From assembly GCA_945830595.1 (NCBI GenBank), contig CALZZH010000049.1, forward strand, positions 1-13,871: a stretch of 13,871 nucleotides of DNA, written 5' to 3'. The translations under genes were made by a program, and so were the position numbers. The DNA is from Avoscillospira sp945864925. GTDB lineage: Bacteria; Bacillota; Clostridia; Oscillospirales; Oscillospiraceae. Below, piece after piece: positions 7,118 to 13,871 of this stretch (the stretch's first letter is position 1; the number at the start of each line of letters is the position of its first letter). The notes beneath the pieces are model-generated. The model did no database searches. It had not been told where the DNA came from and saw only the letters and a program-made list of their open reading frames with translations.

Positions 7118-7564
7118 ATGAAAGTAATTCTGCTGCAAGACGTCAAGGGTCAGGGCAAGAAGGGCCAGCTGCTGGACGTGTCCGATGGCTATGCCCGCAA
7201 CTTCCTCCTGCCCCGGAAGCTGGCCCAGGAGGCCACTGCCGATAATATCAATACCATGAAAATGAACGACAAGGCCGCCCAGGAAAAGCGCCAGAAGGAG
7301 CGGGAACAGGCCTTGGCCCTCAGCAAGGTCCTGAAGGAGATGACGCTGGTGGTCACGGCCAAGGGCGGCGGCGCCGGCCGGCTGTTTGGCTCCGTCACCA
7401 ATGCGGAAATTTCCGACGCCCTGGAGAAACAGCACAAAATCCAACTGGACAAGCGTAAGATTGTCCTGAAGGAGCCCATCAAAAATGTGGGAACCTACAC
7501 CGTCACCTGCAAGCTGGGCTACGAAGTCAACGCCGACCTGACGGTGGAGATCAAGGAAGCATAA
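7118..7564 (+). CDS. rplI: 50S ribosomal protein L9
   Basis: The 148-residue protein has the usual L9 length. Its N-terminal domain shows the family signature: MKVILLQDVKGQGKKGQ, then DGYARNFLLPRKLA (residues 24-37). A charged central helix (about 45-75) leads to the C-terminal domain with AGRLFGSVTNAEI and KIVLKEPIKNVGTY. L9 binds 23S rRNA at the base of the L1 stalk and helps keep the reading frame. AAGGAG (7102-7107) lies 10 bases before the ATG. It is probably cotranscribed with gdpP, 33 bases upstream. No clear terminator follows. Confidence 0.98.
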   Translation: MKVILLQDVKGQGKKGQLLDVSDGYARNFLLPRKLAQEATADNINTMKMNDKAAQEKRQKEREQALALSKVLKEMTLVVTAKGGGAGRLFGSVTNAEISDALEKQHKIQLDKRKIVLKEPIKNVGTYTVTCKLGYEVNADLTVEIKEA

Positions 7565-7820
7565 GAAACATGAACCAGGAAGAATGAAACCATGAATTGT
7601 GGAGATCGGTTCGCATAAGCAGCCCTGTGTTTTGCAGATGCCCGAATCACGCTGTCATTGCGCGTCGGGTCGTCGCGCCCTTCAGCGCAGCGCTTTTTTG
7701 CAGCAATGACAGATCATGGCACAACTGTGGCATCGCATGATTTCAATCATCCCCGAAGGGGATACCACAATCCTTCATGTTGCATTTTTCATTCTTCATT
7801 TCCAATGTCCGGAGGTTCCT
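7565..7820. other. Intergenic gap between rplI and dnaB
   Basis: These 256 bases hold no convincing gene. They contain the inverted-repeat element at 7649-7712, then ATCATG/CATGAT arms (7713-7718 and 7736-7741) and a small hairpin, ATCCCC-GAA-GGGGAT (7749-7763). A T-rich stretch with TTCATTC-like repeats (about 7780-7800) leads to the dnaB ribosome binding site. No good -35/-10 pair for dnaB is visible: TTGCAT (7780) is followed 17 bases later only by CAATGT. Confidence 0.7.
7649..7712. repeat. Short inverted-repeat element of a dispersed family
   Basis: CTGTCATTGC (7652-7661) and GCAATGACAG (7703-7712) form perfect 10-bp terminal inverted repeats around 41 bases. Its left end, ACGCTGTCATTGCG (7649-7662), occurs identically at 13582-13595, where it begins another repeat copy, and TGTCATTGCG recurs at 13664. 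The shared edge with different interiors suggests a mosaic family of REP- or MITE-like elements. No transposase and no clear target-site duplication are seen. Confidence 0.6.
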
Positions 7821-9167
7821 ATGGAAGAAGAACTGCTCTCCCGGCAGCTGCCGCACTCTCTGGAGGCGGAGCAATCGGTGCTGGGCTCCATGCTCATTGA
7901 CAGCCGCTGCGTGGCGGATGTGATTGGGATACTGCGGCCCGACGATTTTTTCCTGCAGCGAAACAGGGATATCTATGAGACAATCTATACCATGTTCAAT
8001 TTCTCCGAGATTATCGATCCTGTGACGGTTCTGGAGAAACTGAAAGAGCGGGGGCAAGGAGACGAAAAAACGGCTTCTTACCTGATGCAGCTCATGGAGA
8101 TCACGCCCACTGCCGCCAATGTGGGGCAGTATGCGGCCATTGTCAAGGACAAGGCATTGATGCGCAACCTGGCTGTGGCGGCCGGCGATATCCGCGAGAC
8201 GGTGTTTGAGGGCGTGGGTACGGCGTCGGAGATCATGGAGAACGCGGAAAAAAAGATCTATGCCCTGCGCAACGGAAACTCCGGCGACAGCCTGCAGCAC
8301 ATCGGCATGGTGCTGGTCAACGTCTTCGACCGTCTGGATGAGCTGAGCCAGTCGGACAACGCCTTCCCCGGCCTGTCCACGGGCCTGCGGGACCTGGACA
8401 CCAAGATCAACGGTCTCAATAAGTCGGACTTGCTGCTGATCGCCGCCCGTCCCGGCATGGGCAAGACCTCCATCGCTTTGAATATTGCCCTGGCCGTGGC
8501 CAAGAAAACCGACAAGACCGTGGCGTTCTTCTCCCTGGAAATGTCCCGGGAGCAGCTGGCCATGCGCCTGCTGTCCAACGAGAGCTTTGTGGATAACCAG
8601 AAGCTGGTCACCGGCAAGCTGACGGAGGAGGAGTGGACGAAAATCGGCATTGCCTCCTCGGCCCTGAGCCAGACGGACATCCGGGTGGATGACAATCCCT
8701 CCATCTCCGTGGCGGAGATGAACGCCAAGTGCCGCCGGCTGGATAACCTGGGCCTGGTGCTCATCGACTATCTGCAGCTGATGACTTCCGCCGGCATGGG
8801 TCAGAATTCCAACAACGCCAACCGCGTCCAGGTGGTCAGTGATATCTCCCGGGCCCTGAAAATCATGGCCAAGGAGCTGAATGTGCCGGTGATCTGCCTG
8901 AGCCAGCTGAGCCGTGCCAATGAGAGCCGCACGGACAAGCGGCCCATGCTGTCGGACCTGCGCGAATCCGGCGCCATTGAGCAGGACGCCGACGAGGTCC
9001 TGTTTATCTACCGCGACGACTACTATAATCCCAATTCCGAAGAGAAAAACGTGGCCGAGATCATCGTGGCCAAGAACCGCCATGGGGAAACCGGCACCGT
9101 CAAGGTCCAGTGGCTGCCCCAGTTCACCACCTTTGCAGACCGGGAGTGGAAGCACAGTGAGGGATAA
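7821..9167 (+). CDS. dnaB: Replicative DNA helicase DnaB
   Basis: This 448-residue protein is the hexameric helicase that unwinds DNA at the fork and binds primase; Bacillus literature calls it DnaC. The N-terminal helical domain (about 8-110, PHSLEAEQSVLGSML) is joined by a linker to a RecA-like domain (about 180-445). Key sites are Walker A ARPGMGKTS with Lys215, the catalytic Glu240 in FFSLEMS, Walker B LVLIDYLQL with Asp316, the DNA-contact motif SQLSR (361-365), SDLRESGAIEQDADEV (378-393) and the putative arginine finger in KNRHGETG (418-425). ATG 7821 is chosen because GGAGGT lies just upstream at 7811-7816 and the protein then begins as family members do. An in-frame ATG at 7716 would add 35 unrelated residues encoded partly by the repeat gap. 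Its end overlaps tilS by 11 bases. Confidence 0.98.
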   Translation: MEEELLSRQLPHSLEAEQSVLGSMLIDSRCVADVIGILRPDDFFLQRNRDIYETIYTMFNFSEIIDPVTVLEKLKERGQGDEKTASYLMQLMEITPTAANVGQYAAIVKDKALMRNLAVAAGDIRETVFEGVGTASEIMENAEKKIYALRNGNSGDSLQHIGMVLVNVFDRLDELSQSDNAFPGLSTGLRDLDTKINGLNKSDLLLIAARPGMGKTSIALNIALAVAKKTDKTVAFFSLEMSREQLAMRLLSNESFVDNQKLVTGKLTEEEWTKIGIASSALSQTDIRVDDNPSISVAEMNAKCRRLDNLGLVLIDYLQLMTSAGMGQNSNNANRVQVVSDISRALKIMAKELNVPVICLSQLSRANESRTDKRPMLSDLRESGAIEQDADEVLFIYRDDYYNPNSEEKNVAEIIVAKNRHGETGTVKVQWLPQFTTFADREWKHSEG

Positions 9168-10527
9168 GGTTCTGGATTGGTGCCGCCGGGAAGGGCTGCT
9201 GGAGCGGGGAGACCAGGTGGTCTGCGCTGTTTCCGGCGGAGCGGACTCTGTGGCGATGCTGCACTGCCTGCTGGCTCTGCAGGAAACGCTAGGGATCCGG
9301 TTGACGGCGGCCCATTATAATCACTGCCTGCGGGGGGCGGCCTCTGACGAGGACGAAGCCTTCGTCCGCAGGCTGTGTGCATCCTGGGGCGTTCCCCTGA
9401 CTGTGGGACGGGGAGATGTGACAGCCCGGGCCGCTGCGACGGGAGAGAGCATGGAGGAAGCAGCCCGGCGGCTGCGGTACGGATTCCTGCTGGAGCAGCC
9501 GGGATTGGTTGCCGTGGCCCACAACGCCGACGACCAGGTGGAGACAGTGCTGCTGAACCTGATCCGCGGGACCGGACTGCGGGGCTTGGCGGCTATGGCG
9601 CCCCGGCAGGGACGGATCATCCGCCCGCTGCTGCCAGTGACCCGGCAGGAGATTGAGGCCTATCTGGCGGAGCACAGCCTGGACCACCGGGAGGATGGGA
9701 GCAACGAAGAGGACGACGCCCTGCGCAACCGTCTGCGTCATCATGTGACGCCTCTGCTGCGGCAGGAGAATCCCAATCTGGCCGGGACGGTGGGCCGTAT
9801 GACGGCGCTGCTGCGGCAGGACGAGACGTATCTCCGGGAGCAGACCCAGGCCTTGCTGAAGCAGGCTGCCGGTCCCGAGGGCTATGACTGCCGTGTGCTG
9901 CGGGAGGCAGCGCCGGTGCTGCGCCGCCGGGCCATCCGCGAAATTCTGCAGGTTCCCAAGCCATCCATGGCCCATGTGGAGGCGGCGGAGGCGCTGCTGT
10001 GGGACCTGTCTGGTTCTGCAGCCGTTTCCCTTCCCGGCGGGATGACGCTGCGCCGGACGTATCATGTTTTGCAGCTGCAGGCGCAGGAGCTTCCGCGGGG
10101 CTTTGACCCGGTCACGCTGGGGCCGGGAGAAACGGCAGAGCTGACAGGGGCAGGGCTGACCATTTCTGTGGAAGGTCCGGTGATTTTGGAAAAAACTGTG
10201 GATTCCCTGTCCACTTTTGCACTGAGATGTGATATGATAGAACCAAGTCCCATTGTCTGTGTCAGGCCCAGAAAGCAGGGGGATCAGCTACGGCTGGCAG
10301 GCGGACGAAAGTCCGTCAAGCGGCTGATGATCGACCGGAAAATTCCGGCAGCCCGCCGGGAAGTGACTCCGGTCCTCACGGATGGGACGGAGATTTTTGC
10401 GGTATATGGCTTGGGAGCGGATCCCTCCCGGGCTGCCCGGCCGGGAGACCGGGCGCTGATCATAAAAATATGGTGCAGAGGAGAGAAATGCCATGATCAA
10501 CAAAATGGACATGATGGCGGATATTGA
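9157..10527 (+). CDS. tilS: tRNA(Ile)-lysidine synthetase TilS
   Basis: TilS attaches lysine to C34 of the CAU-anticodon tRNA-Ile so that it reads AUA. The 456-residue protein has the N-type ATP pyrophosphatase P-loop SGGADS (26-31), then AHYNHCLRG (52-60), AHNADDQVET (121-130), and IRGTGLRGLA (136-145). The C-terminal TilS domain includes VRPRKQGDQLRL and GGRKSVKRLMIDRKIP (382-397). The GTG start at 9157 overlaps the dnaB end by 11 bases and has GGGAG about ten bases upstream; the next in-frame ATG (9256) would delete the P-loop. After the usual closing ALIIKIW there are 17 more residues, encoded where the gene runs 35 bases into hpt. The coupling to hpt and ftsH is a common Firmicute arrangement. 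Confidence 0.95.
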   Translation: MRDKVLDWCRREGLLERGDQVVCAVSGGADSVAMLHCLLALQETLGIRLTAAHYNHCLRGAASDEDEAFVRRLCASWGVPLTVGRGDVTARAAATGESMEEAARRLRYGFLLEQPGLVAVAHNADDQVETVLLNLIRGTGLRGLAAMAPRQGRIIRPLLPVTRQEIEAYLAEHSLDHREDGSNEEDDALRNRLRHHVTPLLRQENPNLAGTVGRMTALLRQDETYLREQTQALLKQAAGPEGYDCRVLREAAPVLRRRAIREILQVPKPSMAHVEAAEALLWDLSGSAAVSLPGGMTLRRTYHVLQLQAQELPRGFDPVTLGPGETAELTGAGLTISVEGPVILEKTVDSLSTFALRCDMIEPSPIVCVRPRKQGDQLRLAGGRKSVKRLMIDRKIPAARREVTPVLTDGTEIFAVYGLGADPSRAARPGDRALIIKIWCRGEKCHDQQNGHDGGY

Positions 10528-11050
10528 ACAGGTCCTGATTGGGGAAGAGGATATCCGCAGGCGCATTCAAGAGGTGGGTGCGCAAATCAGCGAAGACTAC
10601 CGCGGGAAATGCCCCATTTTGGTAGGCGTGCTGAAAGGTGTGGTACCTTTTTACGCCGCCATGGCCCAGGCCATCACCATTCCGGTACAGGAGGACTTCA
10701 TGTGTGTGACCTCCTATGAAGGCGGTACGGCCTCCACCGGGAAGCTGACCTTCCGCAAGGATATCGACCATGATATCCAGGGCCGGGATGTGCTGATTCT
10801 GGAGGACATCCTGGACTCCGGACGGACGCTCAAGCTGATTGTGGATATGTTCCGGGCCAGAAATCCCCGGTCTGTAAAGATCTGCACCATGCTGGACAAG
10901 CCCACCGGCCGCAGGGAAGAGCTGGAAGCGGACTATGTGTGCTTCACCATTCCCGATGCTTTTGTGGTGGGCTTTGGCCTGGACTATGACGATTATTACC
11001 GCAATCTGCCCTTCGTGGGGGTGCTGAAGCCCAGCGTATATCAAGAGTGA
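10493..11050 (+). CDS. hpt: Hypoxanthine phosphoribosyltransferase
   Basis: The enzyme joins hypoxanthine or guanine to PRPP to make IMP or GMP in purine salvage. The 185-residue length is typical. The PRPP-binding motif LILEDILDSGRT (101-112) contains the acidic pair Glu104-Asp105. GVLKGVVPF (45-53) forms the P-P loop region, and GFGLDYDDYYRNLP (160-173) holds the base-binding aromatic and the acidic pair after it. ATG 10493 has AGGAG 9 bases upstream (10479-10483); an out-of-frame ATG at 10488 is ignored. The start lies 35 bases inside tilS, so translation is probably coupled. In Bacillus, HprT and TilS together also regulate ftsH; whether that applies here is unknown. Confidence 0.95.
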   Translation: MINKMDMMADIEQVLIGEEDIRRRIQEVGAQISEDYRGKCPILVGVLKGVVPFYAAMAQAITIPVQEDFMCVTSYEGGTASTGKLTFRKDIDHDIQGRDVLILEDILDSGRTLKLIVDMFRARNPRSVKICTMLDKPTGRREELEADYVCFTIPDAFVVGFGLDYDDYYRNLPFVGVLKPSVYQE

Positions 11051-11066
11051 GTAAGGAGAAACCTGT

Positions 11067-12893
11067 TTGAAGAAGCAATTGAACCCCATGGGGATGCTCG
11101 CATATCTGGCAGTCATGGTTGTGGTACTGCTGCTGCTGTCCCGCGTGTTGACGCCGGCAGCGGAGCAGCAGCTGACATATGCCCAGGTACTGGAAGTGTT
11201 TGACGCCGGTGATGTGCGGAAATTCTCTCTGTCTGCCGATGGCGAGCTGACCATGGAACTGTATTCCAAGGGAGAGGGCCAGACCGTGGAGGCCAGCATT
11301 GGCAGTACGGAACAGTTCCACCAGGATTTGGACGGCCTGATTCACCAGCAGTCGTCCGATGGAACGCTGGAGGACTACGATTATCCGCCGGCCCGGGAAA
11401 CCATCAATTGGGTCATGATCCTGCCCTACCTGGTTTTGGGCCTGGCGCTGATCTATTTGATTATTGTGATGGTCAGCCGCTCCAACGGCGGTCAGAATTC
11501 CATGGCGAAATTCACCAAGGCCAATGCCCGGTCGGGCAATACCGGGAGCCGGCGGGTGACCTTTGCCGATGTGGCCGGCGCCGATGAAGAGAAAGAGGAA
11601 CTGCAAGAAATCGTGGAATTTCTGCAGGATCCGGCCCGATTTACCCGACTGGGCGCCCGAATTCCCAAGGGCATTCTGCTGGTTGGCCCGCCCGGCACCG
11701 GCAAGACCCTCCTGGCCCGGGCAGTGGCCGGAGAGGCCGGCGTGCAGTTCTTGTCCATCTCGGGCTCCGATTTTGTGGAGCTGTATGTGGGCGTGGGCGC
11801 CGGACGTGTCCGGGACCTGTTTGAGCAGGCCAAGAAGATGGCACCCGCCATTATCTTCATTGATGAAATCGACGCTGTGGGACGCCGCCGTGGCGCGGGC
11901 CTGGGCGGTGGACACGATGAGCGGGAGCAGACCCTGAATCAGCTGCTGGTGGAAATGGACGGCTTCGGCAAAAACGAGGGCGTCATCGTCATGGCAGCCA
12001 CCAACCGCAAGGATATTCTGGATCCGGCGCTGCTGCGTCCGGGCCGGTTTGACCGGCAGATCTATGTGGGCCGCCCCGATTGGCGGGGCCGGGAGGCCAT
12101 CCTGAAGGTCCATGCCAAGGATAAGCCCCTGGCGGAGGATGTGAATCTGGCCAATCTGGCCAAGGCGACGGCGGGCTTCACCGGAGCGGATCTGGAGAAC
12201 CTGCTCAACGAAGCAGCGCTGCTGGCCGCCCGAGAGAAGCAGCCCTTCCTGACCAACCGTAATCTGGAGGACGCGATGCTCAAGGTCATCGCCGGCCCGG
12301 AGAAGCGCAGCCGGGTGGTGAATCCCCATGAACGGCGGCTGACTGCCATCCATGAGGCGGGCCACGCCGTGGTCATGTATCATTTGCCTACCCACGATCC
12401 GGTGCATCAGATCACCATTATCCCCCGGGGCGGCGCCGGCGGTATGACCATCAGCCTGCCTGCGGATGACCAGAACTATCAATCCCGCAACGAAATGTTT
12501 GAGCAGATTGTGTCCCTGCTGGGCGGCCGTGCCGCAGAACAGCTGCTGCTGGAGGATATTTCCACCGGCGCTTCCAACGACATTCAGCGGGCCACGGCCA
12601 TTGCCCGGGATATGGTCAGTAAATATGGCATGAGCCAGCGGCTGGGCACCGTATCCTACGGCAGTGACGGCGAAGTGTTTATCGGCCGGGATTATGAAAA
12701 ATCCAAAGCCTATTCCGAGAAAGTGGCCGGGGATATTGACGAGGAAGTCAAAATTATCATTGACCAGGCCTACAAGCGATGCACCCAGCTGCTGCAGGAG
12801 AATCTGGATAAGCTGCAGAAAGTGGCGGACAACCTGCTGCAGAACGAGGCCATGGATCGTGCGACCTTTGAAACTATCATGAAAGAGGATTGA
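11067..12893 (+). CDS. ftsH: ATP-dependent membrane zinc metalloprotease FtsH
   Basis: FtsH is a hexameric AAA+ protease that extracts and degrades misfolded membrane proteins and some regulators. The 608-residue protein has transmembrane helices at about 9-27 and 115-136 around a short external domain. The AAA module has Walker A GPPGTGKT (207-214), the pore motif YVGVG (240-244), Walker B IIFIDEID (262-269) and the second region of homology, with arginines 324 and 327 in LLRPGRFDR. The M41 protease domain has HEAGH (429-433) and the third zinc ligand Asp505 in TGASND. The C-terminal tail is short. The start is TTG at 11067, with AAGGAGAA at 11053-11060. It follows hpt by 16 bases. Confidence 0.97.
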   Translation: MKKQLNPMGMLAYLAVMVVVLLLLSRVLTPAAEQQLTYAQVLEVFDAGDVRKFSLSADGELTMELYSKGEGQTVEASIGSTEQFHQDLDGLIHQQSSDGTLEDYDYPPARETINWVMILPYLVLGLALIYLIIVMVSRSNGGQNSMAKFTKANARSGNTGSRRVTFADVAGADEEKEELQEIVEFLQDPARFTRLGARIPKGILLVGPPGTGKTLLARAVAGEAGVQFLSISGSDFVELYVGVGAGRVRDLFEQAKKMAPAIIFIDEIDAVGRRRGAGLGGGHDEREQTLNQLLVEMDGFGKNEGVIVMAATNRKDILDPALLRPGRFDRQIYVGRPDWRGREAILKVHAKDKPLAEDVNLANLAKATAGFTGADLENLLNEAALLAAREKQPFLTNRNLEDAMLKVIAGPEKRSRVVNPHERRLTAIHEAGHAVVMYHLPTHDPVHQITIIPRGGAGGMTISLPADDQNYQSRNEMFEQIVSLLGGRAAEQLLLEDISTGASNDIQRATAIARDMVSKYGMSQRLGTVSYGSDGEVFIGRDYEKSKAYSEKVAGDIDEEVKIIIDQAYKRCTQLLQENLDKLQKVADNLLQNEAMDRATFETIMKED

Positions 12894-12895
12894 TT

Positions 12896-13549
12896 ATGGA
12901 ACTGAAGAACATCCTGTCCCATTGCGACCACACCCTCCTGGCACAGACTGCCACCTGGGAGGAAATCCGGGCTGTCTGCGATGATGGTATGAAGTATGAA
13001 ACGGCATCCGTCTGCATCCCTGCCTCCTATGTGAAGCAGGCCAAGGACTATGTGGGCAGCCGGCTGGCGATCTGCACGGTCATCGGTTTCCCCAACGGCT
13101 ATTCCACCACGGCCACCAAGTGCTTTGAGACCCGGGACGCCGTGGCCAACGGCGCCGACGAAATCGACATGGTCATCAACATCGGCTGGGCCAAGGACGG
13201 CCGCTGGGATGATCTGCTGGCGGAGATCAAGGCTGTCAAGGAGGCCTGCCAGGGCAAGCTGCTGAAGGTTATCATTGAGACCTGCCTGCTGACCGATGCC
13301 GAGAAGATCAAGCTCTGCGAGATCGTCTCCGCCTCCGGCGCGGAGTTTATCAAGACCTCCACGGGCTTCTCCAAGGCCGGCGCCACCTTCCACGATGTGG
13401 AGCTGTTCGCGGCCCATGTGGCCCCCCATGTGAAGATCAAGGCCGCCGGCGGCATCTCTTCCATCGAGGATGCCGAAAAATTCCTGGCCTTGGGGGCCTC
13501 CCGCCTGGGAACCAGCCGAATTGTGAAAATTGCCAAATCTATGGAATAA
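12896..13549 (+). CDS. deoC: Deoxyribose-phosphate aldolase
   Basis: DeoC splits 2-deoxyribose 5-phosphate into acetaldehyde and glyceraldehyde 3-phosphate in deoxynucleoside catabolism. The 217-residue protein begins HCDHTLLAQTATWEEI as in the family. It has GFPNGYSTTATK (64-75), DEIDMVINIG with Asp91, the Schiff-base lysine Lys153 in FIKTSTGF, and Lys182 in IKAAGGI. Length and motifs are complete. ATG 12896 is chosen, two bases after the ftsH stop, with GAGG at 12885-12888; an in-frame TTG at 12890 is less likely. It may be translated by coupling with ftsH. Being next to ftsH rather than to other deo genes is not explained by pathway. Confidence 0.97.
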   Translation: MELKNILSHCDHTLLAQTATWEEIRAVCDDGMKYETASVCIPASYVKQAKDYVGSRLAICTVIGFPNGYSTTATKCFETRDAVANGADEIDMVINIGWAKDGRWDDLLAEIKAVKEACQGKLLKVIIETCLLTDAEKIKLCEIVSASGAEFIKTSTGFSKAGATFHDVELFAAHVAPHVKIKAAGGISSIEDAEKFLALGASRLGTSRIVKIAKSME

Positions 13550-13581
13550 TTCCAATTATGGGTATCGTTTTCGTTCAAATA

Positions 13582-13615
13582 ACGCTGTCATTGCGAGCCA
13601 GTCCGCAGACTGGCG
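13582..13615. repeat. Dispersed hairpin repeat, copy 1
   Basis: TGTCATTGCGA is followed by the hairpin GCCAGTC-CGCA-GACTGGC (13597-13614). The left edge matches the element at 7649-7662 over 14 bases. Compared with the copy at 13664, the core is identical except for the outermost stem pair, which is G-C here and A-T there. The right arm GGCAATC expected from the other copy is missing and replaced by GCACCCC, so this copy is truncated or diverged. Confidence 0.65.
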
Positions 13616-13663
13616 CACCCCAGGGTGGCCTCTCTTGCCCCGCACCCAGCCCTCTTCCTTGCA

Positions 13664-13704
13664 TGTCATTGCGAACCAGTCCGCAGACTGGTGTGGCAAT
13701 CCGT
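13664..13704. repeat. Dispersed hairpin repeat, copy 2
   Basis: TGTCATTGCGA (13664-13674) precedes the hairpin ACCAGTC-CGCA-GACTGGT (13675-13692). An outer ATTGC/GCAAT pairing (13668-13672 with 13696-13700) closes a longer stem across a small internal loop. It lies 78 bases after copy 1 in the same orientation. GGCAATCCGT at its right end recurs at 13734. Confidence 0.68.
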
Positions 13705-13840
13705 ACCCCTACCTGCGGGGCAATTCACCTTCTGGCAATCCGTTTCCCTTTGCACAGTCTGGTTTTCAGAGACACTCAATCATTTGAAACGTTTGAGATG
13801 CGGATTTCCGGGTTGTCGCTAAGCATTTGCGCCGCACGTT

Positions 13841-13852
13841 GTTTGCGCAAAC
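13841..13852. repeat. Perfect 12-bp palindrome GTTTGCGCAAAC
   Basis: GTTTGCGCAAAC reads the same on both strands. Related TTTGCGC lies 19 bases upstream (13826-13832). It is close to the window edge, so it may be an operator for a gene outside the window or part of the repeat-rich tail. No function can be assigned. Confidence 0.45.
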
Positions 13853-13871
13853 GCAAGCGCCTGCCCAACCG

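Larger units (their letters stand above)
13550..13871. other. Gene-free tail with hairpin repeats
   Basis: These 322 bases after deoC hold no supported gene. TGGAATAATTCCA (13543-13555) spans the deoC stop as a palindrome but has no T tract. Two related hairpin repeats follow, then a CCCC/GGGG hairpin (about 13706-13720) and a second GGCAATCCGT (13734-13743) matching the one at 13695-13704. A palindrome lies at 13841-13852. No standard terminator is seen; the repeat hairpins could slow or stop transcription. Confidence 0.65.

Noticed and set aside
7652..7658. CTGTCAT looks like a Pho-box half-site.
   Set aside because: It is the edge of the dispersed CTGTCATTGC repeat and has no tandem partner one helical turn away.
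7780..7808. TTGCAT with CAATGT 17 bases later as a dnaB promoter.
   Set aside because: The -10 match is too poor. dnaB may be read from the gdpP promoter or from an unrecognised site.
7716..7820. In-frame upstream ATG giving DnaB 35 extra N-terminal residues.
   Set aside because: It has no ribosome binding site, encodes low-conservation residues from the repeat gap, and the ATG at 7821 has GGAGGT and the normal DnaB N-terminus.
7743..9155. A 470-codon minus-strand open frame opposite dnaB.
   Set aside because: It mirrors dnaB almost exactly and has no recognisable motif.
13530..13822. Short open frames over the tail after deoC.
   Set aside because: They lie within hairpin repeats, lack ribosome binding sites and encode repeat-derived peptides.
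1..13871. CRISPR arrays, tRNA or rRNA genes, phage genes and toxin-antitoxin pairs were looked for.
   Set aside because: No regularly spaced repeats with unique spacers, no cloverleaf-like sequence and no matching protein families were seen.

Overview
This window looks like a core chromosomal segment of a fairly GC-rich Firmicute, most likely an anaerobic gut clostridium of the Oscillospirales. That placement is inferred from the gene set, the gene order, the Shine-Dalgarno sites and the protein style, not from any search. All eleven protein genes lie on the + strand. The gene order joins two conserved Firmicute neighbourhoods, gdpP-rplI-dnaB and tilS-hpt-ftsH.

Layout. Bases 1-702 hold the 3' part of an M14 zinc carboxypeptidase that probably trims peptidoglycan peptides. 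The window opens at the Glu of its zinc motif. An intrinsic terminator (712-749) closes it. The next intergenic stretch carries a promoter with a perfect TATAAT, preceded by helically phased direct repeats that resemble PhoB/PhoP-type boxes. From there runs a tight operon of an OmpR-family response regulator, its sensor kinase with a cysteine-rich external domain, and a membrane-anchored HtrA/DegP-like protease. Together these look like an envelope-stress module. After a long hairpin that buries the ribosome binding site comes a small ferritin-like diiron protein.

A separate extended -10 promoter (5035-5063) drives gdpP (c-di-AMP phosphodiesterase) and rplI (ribosomal protein L9). A 256-base gap holding a short inverted-repeat element separates rplI from dnaB, the replicative helicase. 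From dnaB on, genes are packed with overlaps or tiny gaps: dnaB, tilS (tRNA-Ile lysidine synthetase), hpt (purine salvage), ftsH (membrane AAA+ protease) and deoC (deoxyribose-phosphate aldolase). The last 322 bases have no gene. They carry two copies of a short hairpin repeat related to the element in the rplI-dnaB gap, plus a 12-base perfect palindrome at the far end.

No phage, insertion sequence with a transposase, CRISPR array, RNA gene, defence island or clearly novel multi-gene system is visible. The points most worth a second look are regulatory or structural: the phased repeats before the two-component operon, the Shine-Dalgarno-burying hairpin before the ferritin-like gene, the dispersed hairpin repeat with a compensatory base-pair change, the four-cysteine sensor domain, and a His-to-Asn change in the DHHA1 motif of GdpP.
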